Part shown: positions 25,450-35,230 of the stretch, piece after piece
How positions within the stretch are numbered: the first letter of the stretch is position 1
Layout of the letters: each line of letters starts with the position of its first letter
Assembly: GCA_026988095.1 (NCBI GenBank)
Contig: JALSLX010000127.1
Location: 1-37,366, forward strand
Source: Thiotrichaceae bacterium
GTDB taxonomy: Bacteria; Pseudomonadota; Gammaproteobacteria; Thiotrichales; Thiotrichaceae
Reading direction: 5' to 3'
DNA: 37,366 nucleotides
Position numbers and translations under genes: made by a program
Notes under the pieces: model-generated
What the model saw: the letters and a program-made list of their open reading frames with translations, nothing else
Told to the model about the DNA's origin: nothing
Database searches by the model: none

Positions 25450-26016
25450 TTATTTTATCTCTTTACCCGTAGTATAGGCTGCATATAAGTCAGCTAGTTT
25501 TTCATTTGCATCAAGAATAAACTCGGCAACTTCACGTGCTGCACCTTTGCCTCCTCCTAATTTTGTTGTCCAATCGGCTTGCTCTTTTACGAACCAATTG
25601 GCATCACCAACAGCTATAGAGAAACCAACCTGGCACATGATGGGTAGGTCAATAACATCATCACCGACATAGGCAATATTTTCTCTTTTATAGTCTGTCT
25701 TTTCGAGTAGATCATTAAAGGCAGGAACTTTATCGCGATAGCCTTGATAGATTAAATCAGGGTTTATGCGTAGGTTTTCTGCGCGATGTTTGACTAACTC
25801 TGATTGTCTGCCAGTGATTAGCGCAACTTCCACCTCATTTTCTAACAGTAATCGAATACCATGACCATCTTTTGAATTGAACGCTTTATATTCTTGTCCT
25901 TGATTATCAAAAAATAGACTACCATCTGTCAGTACACCATCTATATCAAAGATTATAAGTTTTACATTTTTAGCCTTATCAATAAGGTCTTGGCTCATAT
26001 TCTTGTATTTCATCAT
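25450..26016 (-). CDS. kdsC: 3-deoxy-D-manno-octulosonate 8-phosphate phosphatase
   Basis: A HAD-family cytosolic phosphatase that releases KDO from KDO-8-phosphate for the LPS core. The 188-residue protein has the catalytic IFDIDGVLTDG with both aspartates (about residues 21-31), then ALITGR and a metal-binding YVGDDVIDLP (about 116-125). It is a cap-less type, consistent with a tetramer. The start overlaps the kdsD stop (TAATG), and an in-frame ATG one codon later (MMKYK) is an equal start. Confidence 0.95.
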   Translation of the reverse strand: MMKYKNMSQDLIDKAKNVKLIIFDIDGVLTDGSLFFDNQGQEYKAFNSKDGHGIRLLLENEVEVALITGRQSELVKHRAENLRINPDLIYQGYRDKVPAFNDLLEKTDYKRENIAYVGDDVIDLPIMCQVGFSIAVGDANWFVKEQADWTTKLGGGKGAAREVAEFILDANEKLADLYAAYTTGKEIK

Positions 26017-26990
26017 TATACAATACCTGCTTTAAGTAAATCGTGCATATGTATGATTCCTTGTACTTTGTTAGTGTTATCTATAACGGGGAGCACGGTG
26101 ATTTCTTTTTCTTGCATGAGGTTTACAACATTAATGCCTAGTTCATCGGCATTGGTTGAAAAACAATTTTTATGTGCAACATCACCGATAGTAGCGTGCT
26201 TCATATCAATGCCATCTTCAAAACAACGACGTAAATCACCATCAGTGAAAATACCAAATAAAGTGTTGTCGTTTTCAACCACTAATGTTGCGCCCAGTTT
26301 TTTCCCAGTCATTTCTAAAATCGCATCTTTGAGTGAAGTATTTGGAGAGCAGACCGGTAGATCATCATTGCTATGCATAATATCTTTAACATGAACTAAC
26401 AAACGCTTACCTAGGCGTCCGCCAGGATGGGAGCGTGCAAAATCTTCTGGCGTAAACCCTCGTGCTTCTAATAAGGCTACCGCCAATGCGTCCCCCATAA
26501 CGAGTGTAACGGTGGTGCTGGAAGTTGGTGCTAATCCCATTGGGCAAGCTTCTTTTTCTACAGAAATATCTAAGTGATAATCAGAGAGCTCGGCCAATGG
26601 AGACTGCGTATTTCCAGACATTCCAACAATTACTGTGCCTAAGCGTTTAACCAGAGATGTTAAGGTAATAATTTCTTCAGTAGTGCCTGAATTTGAAATA
26701 GCGATGACTACATCGTCGCCTGTAATCATACCCAAATCACCGTGCAATGCCTCACTCGGATGCACGAAAAAAGCAGGTGTACCTGTGCTGGCAAAAGTTG
26801 CCGCAATTTTATTACTGATATGTCCAGACTTACCCATACCCGAAATAATGACACGTCCTTCGCAGGATAAAATAGCCTTGCATGCGCCAGCAAAGGAAGA
26901 ATCTATATTGGATTTCATCGCCTTAATTGCATCAACTTCGGCATCTATCACAGCATTGGCAAGGCTGATAAAATCGTGTTCATTTTTCAT
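26016..26990 (-). CDS. kdsD: Arabinose-5-phosphate isomerase
   Basis: The enzyme converts ribulose-5-phosphate to arabinose-5-phosphate, the first committed precursor of KDO. The 324-residue protein has an SIS domain (about residues 35-180) with SGMGKSGHISNKIAATFASTG and the SNSGTTEE sugar-phosphate loop. Two CBS domains follow (about 205-324). Full length equals E. coli KdsD (328). It is 12 bp after the exchanger gene and overlaps kdsC, giving a tight operon. Confidence 0.96.
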   Translation of the reverse strand: MKNEHDFISLANAVIDAEVDAIKAMKSNIDSSFAGACKAILSCEGRVIISGMGKSGHISNKIAATFASTGTPAFFVHPSEALHGDLGMITGDDVVIAISNSGTTEEIITLTSLVKRLGTVIVGMSGNTQSPLAELSDYHLDISVEKEACPMGLAPTSSTTVTLVMGDALAVALLEARGFTPEDFARSHPGGRLGKRLLVHVKDIMHSNDDLPVCSPNTSLKDAILEMTGKKLGATLVVENDNTLFGIFTDGDLRRCFEDGIDMKHATIGDVAHKNCFSTNADELGINVVNLMQEKEITVLPVIDNTNKVQGIIHMHDLLKAGIV

Positions 26991-27002
26991 ATATTAGTTC
27001 TT

Positions 27003-27986
27003 TTAACCCTGTGCTGTACTTTGATAAAAAATAAGCGCTTCATAAGCGATGAATGCCATGAGGAGAATCATTCCTTTACCACGATTAATTTTGAAACGAG
27101 AATTTTTAAAACAACCAAAACTAAACAGTAATAATAATACGGTTAGTCCAACCATAATCGGCATATCACGACTTAACACACCATCAGGTACTGCTAAAGG
27201 TTGTATCAAGCCAGGAATAGCCAACACCGCTAAGGTGTTAAAAAGATTAGAGCCAACAATATTGCCGACCGCTAAATCGGTCTCTCCTTTACGTGCACTA
27301 CTAATAGTCGCGGCTAATTCTGGCAAACTTGTACCAATGGCAACAATAGTTAAACCAATCACAAGATCACTGATGCCCATCTCACTAGCAATATTGGATG
27401 CACCCCAAACTAGTATTTTAGAACTTAAGAGCAATAATATTAAACCGCCGATAGTCCAAAGAATCGCTTTATTCTTTTCTAGCTTTTCAGGTATGTCTTC
27501 AATTGTTCCATCAATTAATGGATCATGATCTGTTGCTTTTTTTCTCGCAGAAATTATCATCCAGCTAAAAATAATGATAAGTGCAGCAATGAGAATTAAT
27601 CCATCAATACGAGAGAAATACCCATCTGCTAGTAAACCCCAAGCTAAAATAGCGGTTGCTAAAACTAAGGGTAACTCTTTTTTTAGTAAGCTTGAATTAA
27701 CGGGTAAAACATAGAGAATAGCTGTAAAACCAAGCACCAAGGTGATATTGGTAATATTAGACCCAATGGCATTACCAATACCTAAAGCAGGATTACCCTG
27801 AAAAGCTGCAACACCCGATACCAACATTTCAGGCGCAGAAGTACCTAAACCAATAATGACGATACCGACAATGAGAGGTGATACACCCAAGTTACTGGCT
27901 ATACTTGAAGCGCCATCTATAAAAAGATCAGCACTCCAGATGAGTAAAGTTAAGCCGACAAGAATAGCAGCAATAAAAAGTAACAT
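27003..27986 (-). CDS. yrbG: Calcium/sodium antiporter of the YrbG family
   Basis: An inner-membrane cation exchanger of 327 residues with about ten membrane helices in two inverted halves. The alpha-1 repeat has GLGTSAPEMLVSG...GNAIGSNITN (about residues 47-81) and the alpha-2 repeat has VAIGTSLPELAAT...GNIVGSNLFN (about 215-250). Each half keeps the ion-binding acidic residue. It heads the KDO/LPS cluster, as in E. coli. The transported ion is inferred from the family. Repeat copy 3 sits in its upstream region. Confidence 0.93.
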   Translation of the reverse strand: MLLFIAAILVGLTLLIWSADLFIDGASSIASNLGVSPLIVGIVIIGLGTSAPEMLVSGVAAFQGNPALGIGNAIGSNITNITLVLGFTAILYVLPVNSSLLKKELPLVLATAILAWGLLADGYFSRIDGLILIAALIIIFSWMIISARKKATDHDPLIDGTIEDIPEKLEKNKAILWTIGGLILLLLSSKILVWGASNIASEMGISDLVIGLTIVAIGTSLPELAATISSARKGETDLAVGNIVGSNLFNTLAVLAIPGLIQPLAVPDGVLSRDMPIMVGLTVLLLLFSFGCFKNSRFKINRGKGMILLMAFIAYEALIFYQSTAQG

Positions 27987-28034
27987 AAGCAGTATGGATT
28001 TAAAAAAAAGGAATTATACAGGTTTTTTTATATG

Positions 28035-28062
28035 CCACCCCCCCTGTTTTTCGATGATTTGT
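28035..28062. repeat. 28-bp GC-tract repeat, single arm (copy 3)
   Basis: A solitary arm identical to the left arm of copy 4, starting CCACCCCCCC and ending CGATGATTTGT, in the divergent yrbG/multicopper-oxidase promoter region. No partner arm lies within the gap. Confidence 0.8.
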
Positions 28063-28097
28063 ACGATAGTTTTTAGCTTCTCACTAGTTTTATTACT

Positions 28098-28144
28098 ATC
28101 AATCGTATAAAGAAATTAGGTATGTTACGATTCATCAATCGTAT
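28098..28144. promoter_or_regulatory. Direct repeat ATCAATCGTAT upstream of multicopper oxidase
   Basis: ATCAATCGTAT occurs at 28098-28108 and again at 28134-28144, 36 bp apart, just before the GTG start at 28163. The first copy overlaps a possible TATAAA -10. The two may be binding sites for a metal or stress regulator. A chance repeat in AT-rich DNA cannot be excluded. Confidence 0.3.
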
Positions 28145-28162
28145 TTAATAAGAGAGTATATT

Positions 28163-29587
28163 GTGGATAGAAGACAGTTTTTAGGAAGTTCAATTGCTAG
28201 CGCATTAGTTTTAACAGGGTGTGGTGGAAGTTCTACATCAGCAACTGGAGGTACAACTAATTCTAATGATGAATACTCACAAGCACTTATCATTCCTGCA
28301 GAACTAAAAGGTACATTGAAAGATGGTCGTGTTCACTATGATCTAGAGATACAAACAGGGACTAGTAATTTTTTAAGTAATGCAAGTACGGAGACATGGG
28401 GCGTTAATGGTTCTTATTTAGGACCAACTTTGCGGTTAGAAAATGGTTCAAATGTAAGTATTAACTTTACTAATAAATTACCCGAAAAAACCACAATGCA
28501 TGGCCACGGAATGCATGTGCCTGCCATAATGGATGGCGGTGCTCATCAAGTAATAAATGTTGGAGAAACATGGAGTAGCGTATATAAAGTTAATCAACAT
28601 GCCTGTACTAACTGGTATCACCCTCATTTAATGGGGAAAACAGCTGAGCATGTAATAAATGGTTTAACAGGTTTAATCATTATAGACGATGCTAAAAGCC
28701 AACAGTTAGATTTACCAAACAGATACGGTATTGATGATATTCCATTAATTGTCCAAGACCGTAGTTTTAATGATGATGGTTCTTTTGACTATAGCCCAAC
28801 TCAAAGAGAGAAAATGCATGGATGGAAAGGAGATACACTGCTTGCTAATGGCGTGATTAAACCGTTTATTGATGTTGAAGCGAAACAAATCCGTTTTAGA
28901 ATTTTAAATGGTTCAAATTCTCGTGTTTATAATTTTGCTTTAAAATCAGGGAAAGCATTTAAACAAATAGCCACTGATAATTCTTTTTTAGAAGCGCCTG
29001 TCGAACTCACCCAATTGCGTCTAAGCCCTGCGGAACGGGCTGAAATAGTCATTGATTTCACAGATACACTTGGCGGTAATGATCTATTTGTAGATCTAGA
29101 TAGCGGCAAAGAAGTTTGTAAAATAAATATTAAAAGTGTCGCTACAAAGGTTACAGACTTACCTCAACAACTAACGACTTTAGCTCAGTTAAACCCCGCC
29201 GATGCAGTGAATACACGCCAATTTATCCTATCTGGTAGACAAGGCAACTTAACGATTAATAACAAATCAATGGATATGTCCGTCATTAATGAAGTTGTAC
29301 CTGTTAATGATATTGAAATATGGGAAGTAAAAAATACAATGGGAATGGTACATAATTTCCATATTCATGCGACTTACTTTCAAATTATTGAACGTAATGG
29401 AAGTGCAGCGAGCGTCGCTGACAATGAGCGTGGATACAAAGATACGGTATTCTTACCCGCAGGGGAAAGTGTTAAGTTTATCGTTCGAATGACAGACTTT
29501 ACGGATGCGAATAGCCCATACATGTACCATTGTCATCTTTTAGAGCATGAAGATTTAGGCATGATGGGTCAATTTACCGTTGTATAA
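28163..29587 (+). CDS. Tat-exported lipoprotein multicopper oxidase
   Basis: A 474-residue periplasmic, lipid-anchored copper oxidase of the CueO/laccase type. The N-terminus MDRRQFLG...LTGC combines a twin-arginine signal with a lipobox ending at Cys20. All copper ligands are visible: H113-G-H115, H153-P-H155, H397-N-F-H400-I-H402, and H456-C457-H458 with H462 and the axial Met467. The first motif reads HGHG instead of the common HWHG. CueO's methionine-rich insert is absent, so Cu(I) detoxification is possible but not shown. The start is GTG, preceded by AAGAGAG. It is followed at once by an inverted-repeat element. The substrate is unknown. Confidence 0.9.
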   Translation: MDRRQFLGSSIASALVLTGCGGSSTSATGGTTNSNDEYSQALIIPAELKGTLKDGRVHYDLEIQTGTSNFLSNASTETWGVNGSYLGPTLRLENGSNVSINFTNKLPEKTTMHGHGMHVPAIMDGGAHQVINVGETWSSVYKVNQHACTNWYHPHLMGKTAEHVINGLTGLIIIDDAKSQQLDLPNRYGIDDIPLIVQDRSFNDDGSFDYSPTQREKMHGWKGDTLLANGVIKPFIDVEAKQIRFRILNGSNSRVYNFALKSGKAFKQIATDNSFLEAPVELTQLRLSPAERAEIVIDFTDTLGGNDLFVDLDSGKEVCKINIKSVATKVTDLPQQLTTLAQLNPADAVNTRQFILSGRQGNLTINNKSMDMSVINEVVPVNDIEIWEVKNTMGMVHNFHIHATYFQIIERNGSAASVADNERGYKDTVFLPAGESVKFIVRMTDFTDANSPYMYHCHLLEHEDLGMMGQFTVV

Positions 29588-29755
29588 GGAAGCTCTGAAT
29601 ATAACCTAGCTGAGTTCTGGCGTTGCCCCGTAGGGCGAGTTTACAAGGCATCAATTCTGTTGTTGTTTGCGAAGGGAGCAACCATTCTCAAAAATACGCC
29701 TAGGACTGACGTCTTGTAAACTCGCAGAATTCAACTATGTTGTTCAGAGCCTCTT
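29585..29755. repeat. About 170-bp inverted-repeat element after multicopper oxidase
   Basis: The left end (AGGAAGCTCTGAA, then GAGTTCTGGCG and CGAGTTTACAAGGC, 29587-29649) matches the reverse complement of the right end (29710-29755, with GCAGAATTCAAC and TTCAGAGCCT). Inner hairpins such as GCCC-CGTA-GGGC are present. It starts at the stop codon and lies before hemB. Most likely a miniature mobile element; a structured 3' UTR is the alternative. Confidence 0.65.
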
Positions 29756-29837
29756 TAAATAAAAAAGTTTAGATAAAAAAGATGAAATGACAAGCAACAC
29801 AAGGTATGGCTTAATCCCTAGTCGTTTAAAAGATTAG

Positions 29838-30851
<1,014 letters not shown>

Positions 30852-30893
30852 GTTTTTAATCTAAATATTTCTAAAATACCCCTTTTCTCTTAT

Positions 30894-30973
30894 CCACCCC
30901 CCCTGTTTTTCGATGATTTGTGTTTAAATCATGAGTATAAATAATACAAATCATCGAAAAACAGGGGGGGTGG
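30894..30973. repeat. 28-bp GC-tract repeat, perfect head-to-head pair (copy 4)
   Basis: The arms 30894-30921 and 30946-30973 are perfect 28-bp reverse complements around a 24-bp AT-rich loop. The C and G runs lie outward. It lies between hemB and aroE, read in the same direction. The G-rich arm is followed by TATATAAAA, not a T-run, so it is not a typical terminator. Confidence 0.9.
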
Positions 30974-31021
30974 TATATAAAAAATGTAAACATACAAATT
31001 TTGCAGGATAAATGAAAAACA

Positions 31022-31864
31022 ATGGATAAATACGCAGTAATTGGCAACCCAATCAACCACAGCAAGTCTCCAGAGATTCACCATATGTTTGCACAGCAAG
31101 CAGAAGATGAAATCATGTACGAAGCATTGCTTTCACCGATCGACGAGTTTGAAGAAACCGTAGAAGCTTTCCGTAAAGGTGGTGGAATGGGCTTAAATGT
31201 CACCGTGCCCTTCAAACAAAAAGCATGGGAACTCGCCGATGAGCTGAGTGATTATGCTAAACGCGCAGGTGCGGTAAATACCTTAGTGTTTCATCAAGAT
31301 GGCACGATCTACGGCACAAACACCGATGGCATTGGGCTTGTACGTGATTTGGTCGAAAACCATCAAAGCTTATTACAAGGCAAACGTATTTTAATCCTTG
31401 GCGCAGGTGGTGCGGTGCGTGGCGTATTGCAACCGCTACTAATGCAAATGCCCGCGCAAATATTTATAGCTAACCGCACTCCAGAACGTGCGATTGAGTT
31501 AGCCAATGATATGCAAGATTTAAAAGAAAACTGCGAATTATCAGGGGGTGGTTTTAAAGATATTATTGACCACGGTGATGGCGAATACGATTTAATCATC
31601 AACGGAACCGCCGCAAGCCTACAAGGTATCATGCCCCCAATCCCACAAAGCTGTTTAGCCGATGGTGTGCATTGTTATGATATGATGTACGGAGGCAGAC
31701 CCACCGCATTTGAATTTTGGTGTGATGATAACGGAGCTGTTAAAGTAATGAATGGACTGGGGATGTTGGTTGAGCAAGCCGCAGAGTCCTTCTCAATCTG
31801 GCGCGGAAAAATGCCCGCGACGAAACCCGTGCTAGAAGCGATGCAGCTAAGTTGGCTTGCGTAA
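31022..31864 (+). CDS. aroE: Shikimate dehydrogenase
   Basis: An NADP-dependent cytosolic enzyme that reduces 3-dehydroshikimate in aromatic amino-acid synthesis. The 280-residue protein has the substrate motif NPINHSKSPEIH (about residues 8-19), NVTVPFKQKA with the catalytic Lys (about 60-69), and NTDGIGL with the catalytic Asp. The GAGGAVRGVL dinucleotide loop (about 127-136) is followed by ANRTPERA, whose Arg favours NADP. Length is normal. Confidence 0.96.
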   Translation: MDKYAVIGNPINHSKSPEIHHMFAQQAEDEIMYEALLSPIDEFEETVEAFRKGGGMGLNVTVPFKQKAWELADELSDYAKRAGAVNTLVFHQDGTIYGTNTDGIGLVRDLVENHQSLLQGKRILILGAGGAVRGVLQPLLMQMPAQIFIANRTPERAIELANDMQDLKENCELSGGGFKDIIDHGDGEYDLIINGTAASLQGIMPPIPQSCLADGVHCYDMMYGGRPTAFEFWCDDNGAVKVMNGLGMLVEQAAESFSIWRGKMPATKPVLEAMQLSWLA

Positions 31865-31878
31865 CTCAAGCATCAACT

Positions 31879-32041
31879 TAAGGAGAAACTGATCAAGTCC
31901 AATTAGCTTTAGCTTGCCAAATCAGCCGATATTTCCCACGAAGCTCAGCGTTATAGAATGACTATTGCGCTGAGCTTCATGAAAAATAGCGACATATTTT
32001 TCTGCGCTAAATTCTAATCGACTTAATCAGTCTCTCCTCAA
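31879..32041. repeat. Hairpin-element family A, full copy
   Basis: Terminal inverted repeats of about 35 bp (left TTAAGGAGAAACTGATCAAG, right end reverse-complement GAGGAGAGACTGATTAAGTC) enclose a central hairpin. GAAGCTCAGCG (31940-31950) pairs perfectly with CGCTGAGCTTC (31968-31978). It carries no gene. Its right end touches the AAAGGAA ribosome-binding site of the helicase gene, so it forms the helicase leader. Confidence 0.82.
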
Positions 32042-32055
32042 AGGAAAAATAATAA

Positions 32056-33372
32056 ATGGATACAACTCATCTAAGTAAAACAAAATTTTCTGATCTACCG
32101 CTATTACCTGAAATTCAATCTGCTGTTGCAGAAGCAGGTTTTGAATATTGCACGCCAATACAAGCCGAGAGTTTAAAATTAAGCTTACAAGGCAAAGATA
32201 TTGCTGGACAAGCACAAACAGGCACGGGTAAGACAATCGCTTTTTTATTAGCTGCCTTTCAGCATTTAATGAAAAATCCGAAACCAAATAGGAATAATCG
32301 TAACCAAGCACAAGTGCGTTTTATTATGATGGCACCAACGCGTGAGCTAGCCATTCAAATTGCAAAAGATGCCGAAGTGCTCGGCAAAAATACAGGGCTT
32401 AAAGTAGCACTAGCCTATGGTGGAACAGGCTATGAACAACAACAAAAACACATAGAACAAGGTGCTGATATTCTTATCGGTACACCCGGTAGAATTATTG
32501 ATTTTTGGAAGAAGAAAGTTTTCAACCTGCATGAATGTCAGGGCTTAGTATTAGATGAAGCTGATAGAATGCTGGATTTAGGTTTCATACAAGATATTCG
32601 CTTTTTACTGCATCGCCTGCCAAAACCAGAAAAACGTCTAAGCATGATGTTCTCGGCAACACTATCACACCGCGTGATGGAGCTATCTTACGAGCACATG
32701 AATCAACCTGAAAAAGTTGAAATCAAAGCAGAAGCTGTTAACACTAAAAAGATCGCACAGGCTGTATACTATCCTGCAAATGATGAAAAAATACCCTTAC
32801 TGCTGGGGCTCATAGACAAACTAAAACCCACACGAGCAATCGTATTTGTAAACACAAAACGTAACGCAGAAACAATAGATGACTTCATGCGTGGCAATGA
32901 TATAAAAGCCGTGATGATTTCAGGTGACGTTCGCCAAAACAAACGCCAAAGTTTGTTAAAAGAATTTGCCAGCGGGAAACATCAAGTATTAATAGCAACT
33001 GATGTGGCAGCGCGTGGTTTACACATCGACGACGTATCACACGTCTTTAATTATGACTTACCTCAAGTTGCAGAAGATTATGTACACAGAATAGGGCGTA
33101 CAGCTCGTGCAGGTGCATCGGGTGAGGCTCACAGCTTTGCGTGTGAAGATACGGCGTTCTATTTGCCAGAAATTGAAACTTACATTGGTATGCGAGTTCC
33201 TATGGAGAGTGTTACATCAGATTTATTACTCGATGATGTAAAACCACGAAAGAGAATTACCCGTGACCGTGTGCCACATCGTCCTAATAATAGTAACAAT
33301 AAAGGTGGAAATAACTTCAAAGGTAAGCCACGTAGTGGTGGCTATAAGGGTAAAAATCCTAGAAAGAAATAA
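32056..33372 (+). CDS. rhlB: DEAD-box RNA helicase, RhlB-like
   Basis: An ATP-dependent RNA helicase of 438 residues. The Q-motif area FEYCTPIQAESL (about residues 31-42), motif I AQTGTGKT (about 54-61), PTRELA, and motif II LDEADRML (about 169-176) are present. SAT (FSATLSH) and HRIGRTARAG (about 345-354) complete the set. The opening FSDLPLLPEIQ and DIAGQAQTGTGKT are closer to RhlB, the RNA degradosome helicase, than to RhlE or DeaD. The last 45 residues are Arg/Lys/Asn/Gly-rich and likely bind RNA. AAAGGAA precedes the ATG. Confidence 0.88.
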   Translation: MDTTHLSKTKFSDLPLLPEIQSAVAEAGFEYCTPIQAESLKLSLQGKDIAGQAQTGTGKTIAFLLAAFQHLMKNPKPNRNNRNQAQVRFIMMAPTRELAIQIAKDAEVLGKNTGLKVALAYGGTGYEQQQKHIEQGADILIGTPGRIIDFWKKKVFNLHECQGLVLDEADRMLDLGFIQDIRFLLHRLPKPEKRLSMMFSATLSHRVMELSYEHMNQPEKVEIKAEAVNTKKIAQAVYYPANDEKIPLLLGLIDKLKPTRAIVFVNTKRNAETIDDFMRGNDIKAVMISGDVRQNKRQSLLKEFASGKHQVLIATDVAARGLHIDDVSHVFNYDLPQVAEDYVHRIGRTARAGASGEAHSFACEDTAFYLPEIETYIGMRVPMESVTSDLLLDDVKPRKRITRDRVPHRPNNSNNKGGNNFKGKPRSGGYKGKNPRKK

Positions 33373-33380
33373 CAATATCA

Positions 33381-33468
33381 TCATACTGGCGAATGCCAAT
33401 CAGTATTCATCTCAACCAGATAAGATTTTCTTAACATGGATTTTGGTATTTACCAGTTACCAGTATGA
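33381..33468. repeat. 9-bp inverted arms spanning the rhlB/CopD-like gap
   Basis: TCATACTGG (33381-33389) and CCAGTATGA (33460-33468) are perfect reverse complements about 70 bp apart in the convergent gap. Inner TACCAG/CTGGTA-type matches are weaker. It may be the remains of an intergenic repeat. No T-run terminator is seen here. Confidence 0.3.
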
Positions 33469-33509
33469 CGTTTAGTTTATATTTTTTTGCTGGAGACCGT
33501 GTATTTAAA

Positions 33510-33962
33510 CTAGAAAGATTTACCTGCGATAGCAACCAGAATTGTGATTACTCCAATCAAAGTATTAATTCCAACCAGCATACGAATTTGATTTAAAGCC
33601 GCACCACCAACTTTCCAGTTTTCTTCTTTTACCGCTTTTTTAAGCTTGTTGTATGGCGCAAAAAATACGTGGAAGAAAATCAGCATCATCACGATACCAA
33701 GTCCAAGCATGATATGCATAAATAATGGCGGTGTAGGGAACTGAAAAAACATCCAAAAACCTGTGATTAAAACAGTTGCTATACAAAGCCAAACCCAAGG
33801 GAAGAAGCGTTTAAATCCTGCAACCCATAGTCGTAAGCGATGGGGTGGCTCAAGTACTGTAACTGCGGCAGGGCGCATTACTTGATGGGCGAAGAACATT
33901 CCACCCACCCAAACAACAATGGCAAGAACGTGAAGGGCGATAGCAATAGACATAAAATTCAT
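33510..33962 (-). CDS. CopD-family four-helix membrane protein
   Basis: A 150-residue inner-membrane protein with four predicted helices (about residues 5-25, 52-70, 80-100 and 125-145). LHVLAIVVWVGGMFFAHQVMRPA at the N-terminus is the hallmark of the CopD/DUF2269-like group. Conserved His residues (H11, H26) could bind metal or haem. Members have been linked to copper uptake or to haem-related redox proteins, but the role is unproven. It stands alone, convergent with rhlB. Confidence 0.75.
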   Translation of the reverse strand: MNFMSIAIALHVLAIVVWVGGMFFAHQVMRPAAVTVLEPPHRLRLWVAGFKRFFPWVWLCIATVLITGFWMFFQFPTPPLFMHIMLGLGIVMMLIFFHVFFAPYNKLKKAVKEENWKVGGAALNQIRMLVGINTLIGVITILVAIAGKSF

Positions 33963-34061
33963 GAAGTACTCAATTTATTATTAAAGGGATTAAAAAATAA
34001 GAGCACATTTTACAAAGTTCTTGTTAAGAAACAAGTCGCCATTATTTTTATGTGATTAGGC

Positions 34062-35153
34062 CTATTGTCCTAAATAGCTTTTGAGTATACGTTGCCATTC
34101 TTCTTTTTGAATTATCCTAAGCATTACACGATTTATAGGTTCGCGTAATGGACTTCCTTCAGGGAAGGCAATGCCGTATTGTTGTTGTTTAAATATTTTA
34201 TCAATTACAATTAATTTATTTTTAAAGTGGCGTTCAGTTAAATATTTTAATAAAGGATCATCGTAAACCATCGCATCTGACTTTTCTTCTTTAATAGCGT
34301 TTAAGGCATCTAAAACGGTCGGGTAATAGTCGCGTTTTAATTGTCGATGTTCTAAGTAAGCATCACTGCTTGAATTTTTAATGCTGGCGATGCGTGCTTT
34401 GGATAAATCATTAGGGCTAGAAATTAGTGGTTTGCTTTGTGCCAAAGTTAAAGTTGATGCAACACCTGCAATCACAGCAGATACCATGAGTAGGGACGCA
34501 AACATCCAAAACAGGGCGATGACTCTTCCGCTTATGGTTTGAGGTGTCATGTCGCCATACCCTACTGTAGTCATGGTAACCGCTGCCCACCATATGCCTG
34601 CGGGAATACCCTTAATTGGATTGGGATTAAAATTTTCAGGGTTCCTCTTTCTTTCTGCCAGCCAAGTTAATGTTCCAATAATAAAAAGAATTACAATGAG
34701 TGCTAAAAGAATAAATAACATTTGGCTAGAGAAGATTCCTTTTAGCACGCTTTTCCAACCATCATTAAGGTTCTTAGGTGTAACAATACTTAGCCCTGTC
34801 GAATAGTAGGAGTGGCTAAAATCGAATCTTGACTCTCGCTGTGCTGTGATAGTGATTGCTGCAATTCCCACATCTAGTGATGAGTCAGCAACGCCGTCGA
34901 GCAATGGCTTTAAACCTAATTCTTTCCATTGATATTTAATATCGAGTTCTTTTGCAATTTTTTCCCAAAGTTCAATACTGATACCGTACCATTTACCATC
35001 TTTATCTTTCATTGCAAAAGGTTCGGCTATTTTTGTGCCGATTATTAATTCTTCATCAAAAGCAAAAGGTTGTGAATAGCTAGGTATGAAACAGAAAAGA
35101 ATCAAAAATAATGATAATATTTTTGTATAGAGCTTATTCGATGAGTTTTTCAT
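34062..35153 (-). CDS. GluR0-like ligand-gated potassium channel
   Basis: A 363-residue prokaryotic ionotropic-glutamate-receptor-like protein. A signal peptide (about 10-27) leads to the first half of a periplasmic-binding-protein-3 domain (35-130). Then come membrane helix M1 (about 143-165), a pore loop with the potassium filter T196-V-G-Y-G-D201, and a second helix (about 208-233). The other half of the ligand domain follows (245-360). The residues that hold an alpha-amino acid in this fold appear present: Arg106 in TITAQRE for the carboxylate and Asp298 in VYDDP for the amine. The ligand is inferred. It is divergent from a glutamate/dicarboxylate symporter 185 bp away. Confidence 0.88.
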   Translation of the reverse strand: MKNSSNKLYTKILSLFLILFCFIPSYSQPFAFDEELIIGTKIAEPFAMKDKDGKWYGISIELWEKIAKELDIKYQWKELGLKPLLDGVADSSLDVGIAAITITAQRESRFDFSHSYYSTGLSIVTPKNLNDGWKSVLKGIFSSQMLFILLALIVILFIIGTLTWLAERKRNPENFNPNPIKGIPAGIWWAAVTMTTVGYGDMTPQTISGRVIALFWMFASLLMVSAVIAGVASTLTLAQSKPLISSPNDLSKARIASIKNSSSDAYLEHRQLKRDYYPTVLDALNAIKEEKSDAMVYDDPLLKYLTERHFKNKLIVIDKIFKQQQYGIAFPEGSPLREPINRVMLRIIQKEEWQRILKSYLGQ

Positions 35154-35230
35154 GGAGTAATTTCACACAGTCATAAAAAAGTTAATGTTTAGTATAAATA
35201 ATTGAGAAATATCAATATTCATGGTCTACT

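Noticed and set aside
30894-30973. GC-tract repeats as intrinsic terminators
   Set aside because: The stems end in GGGGGGTGG followed by mixed sequence without a T-run on either strand.
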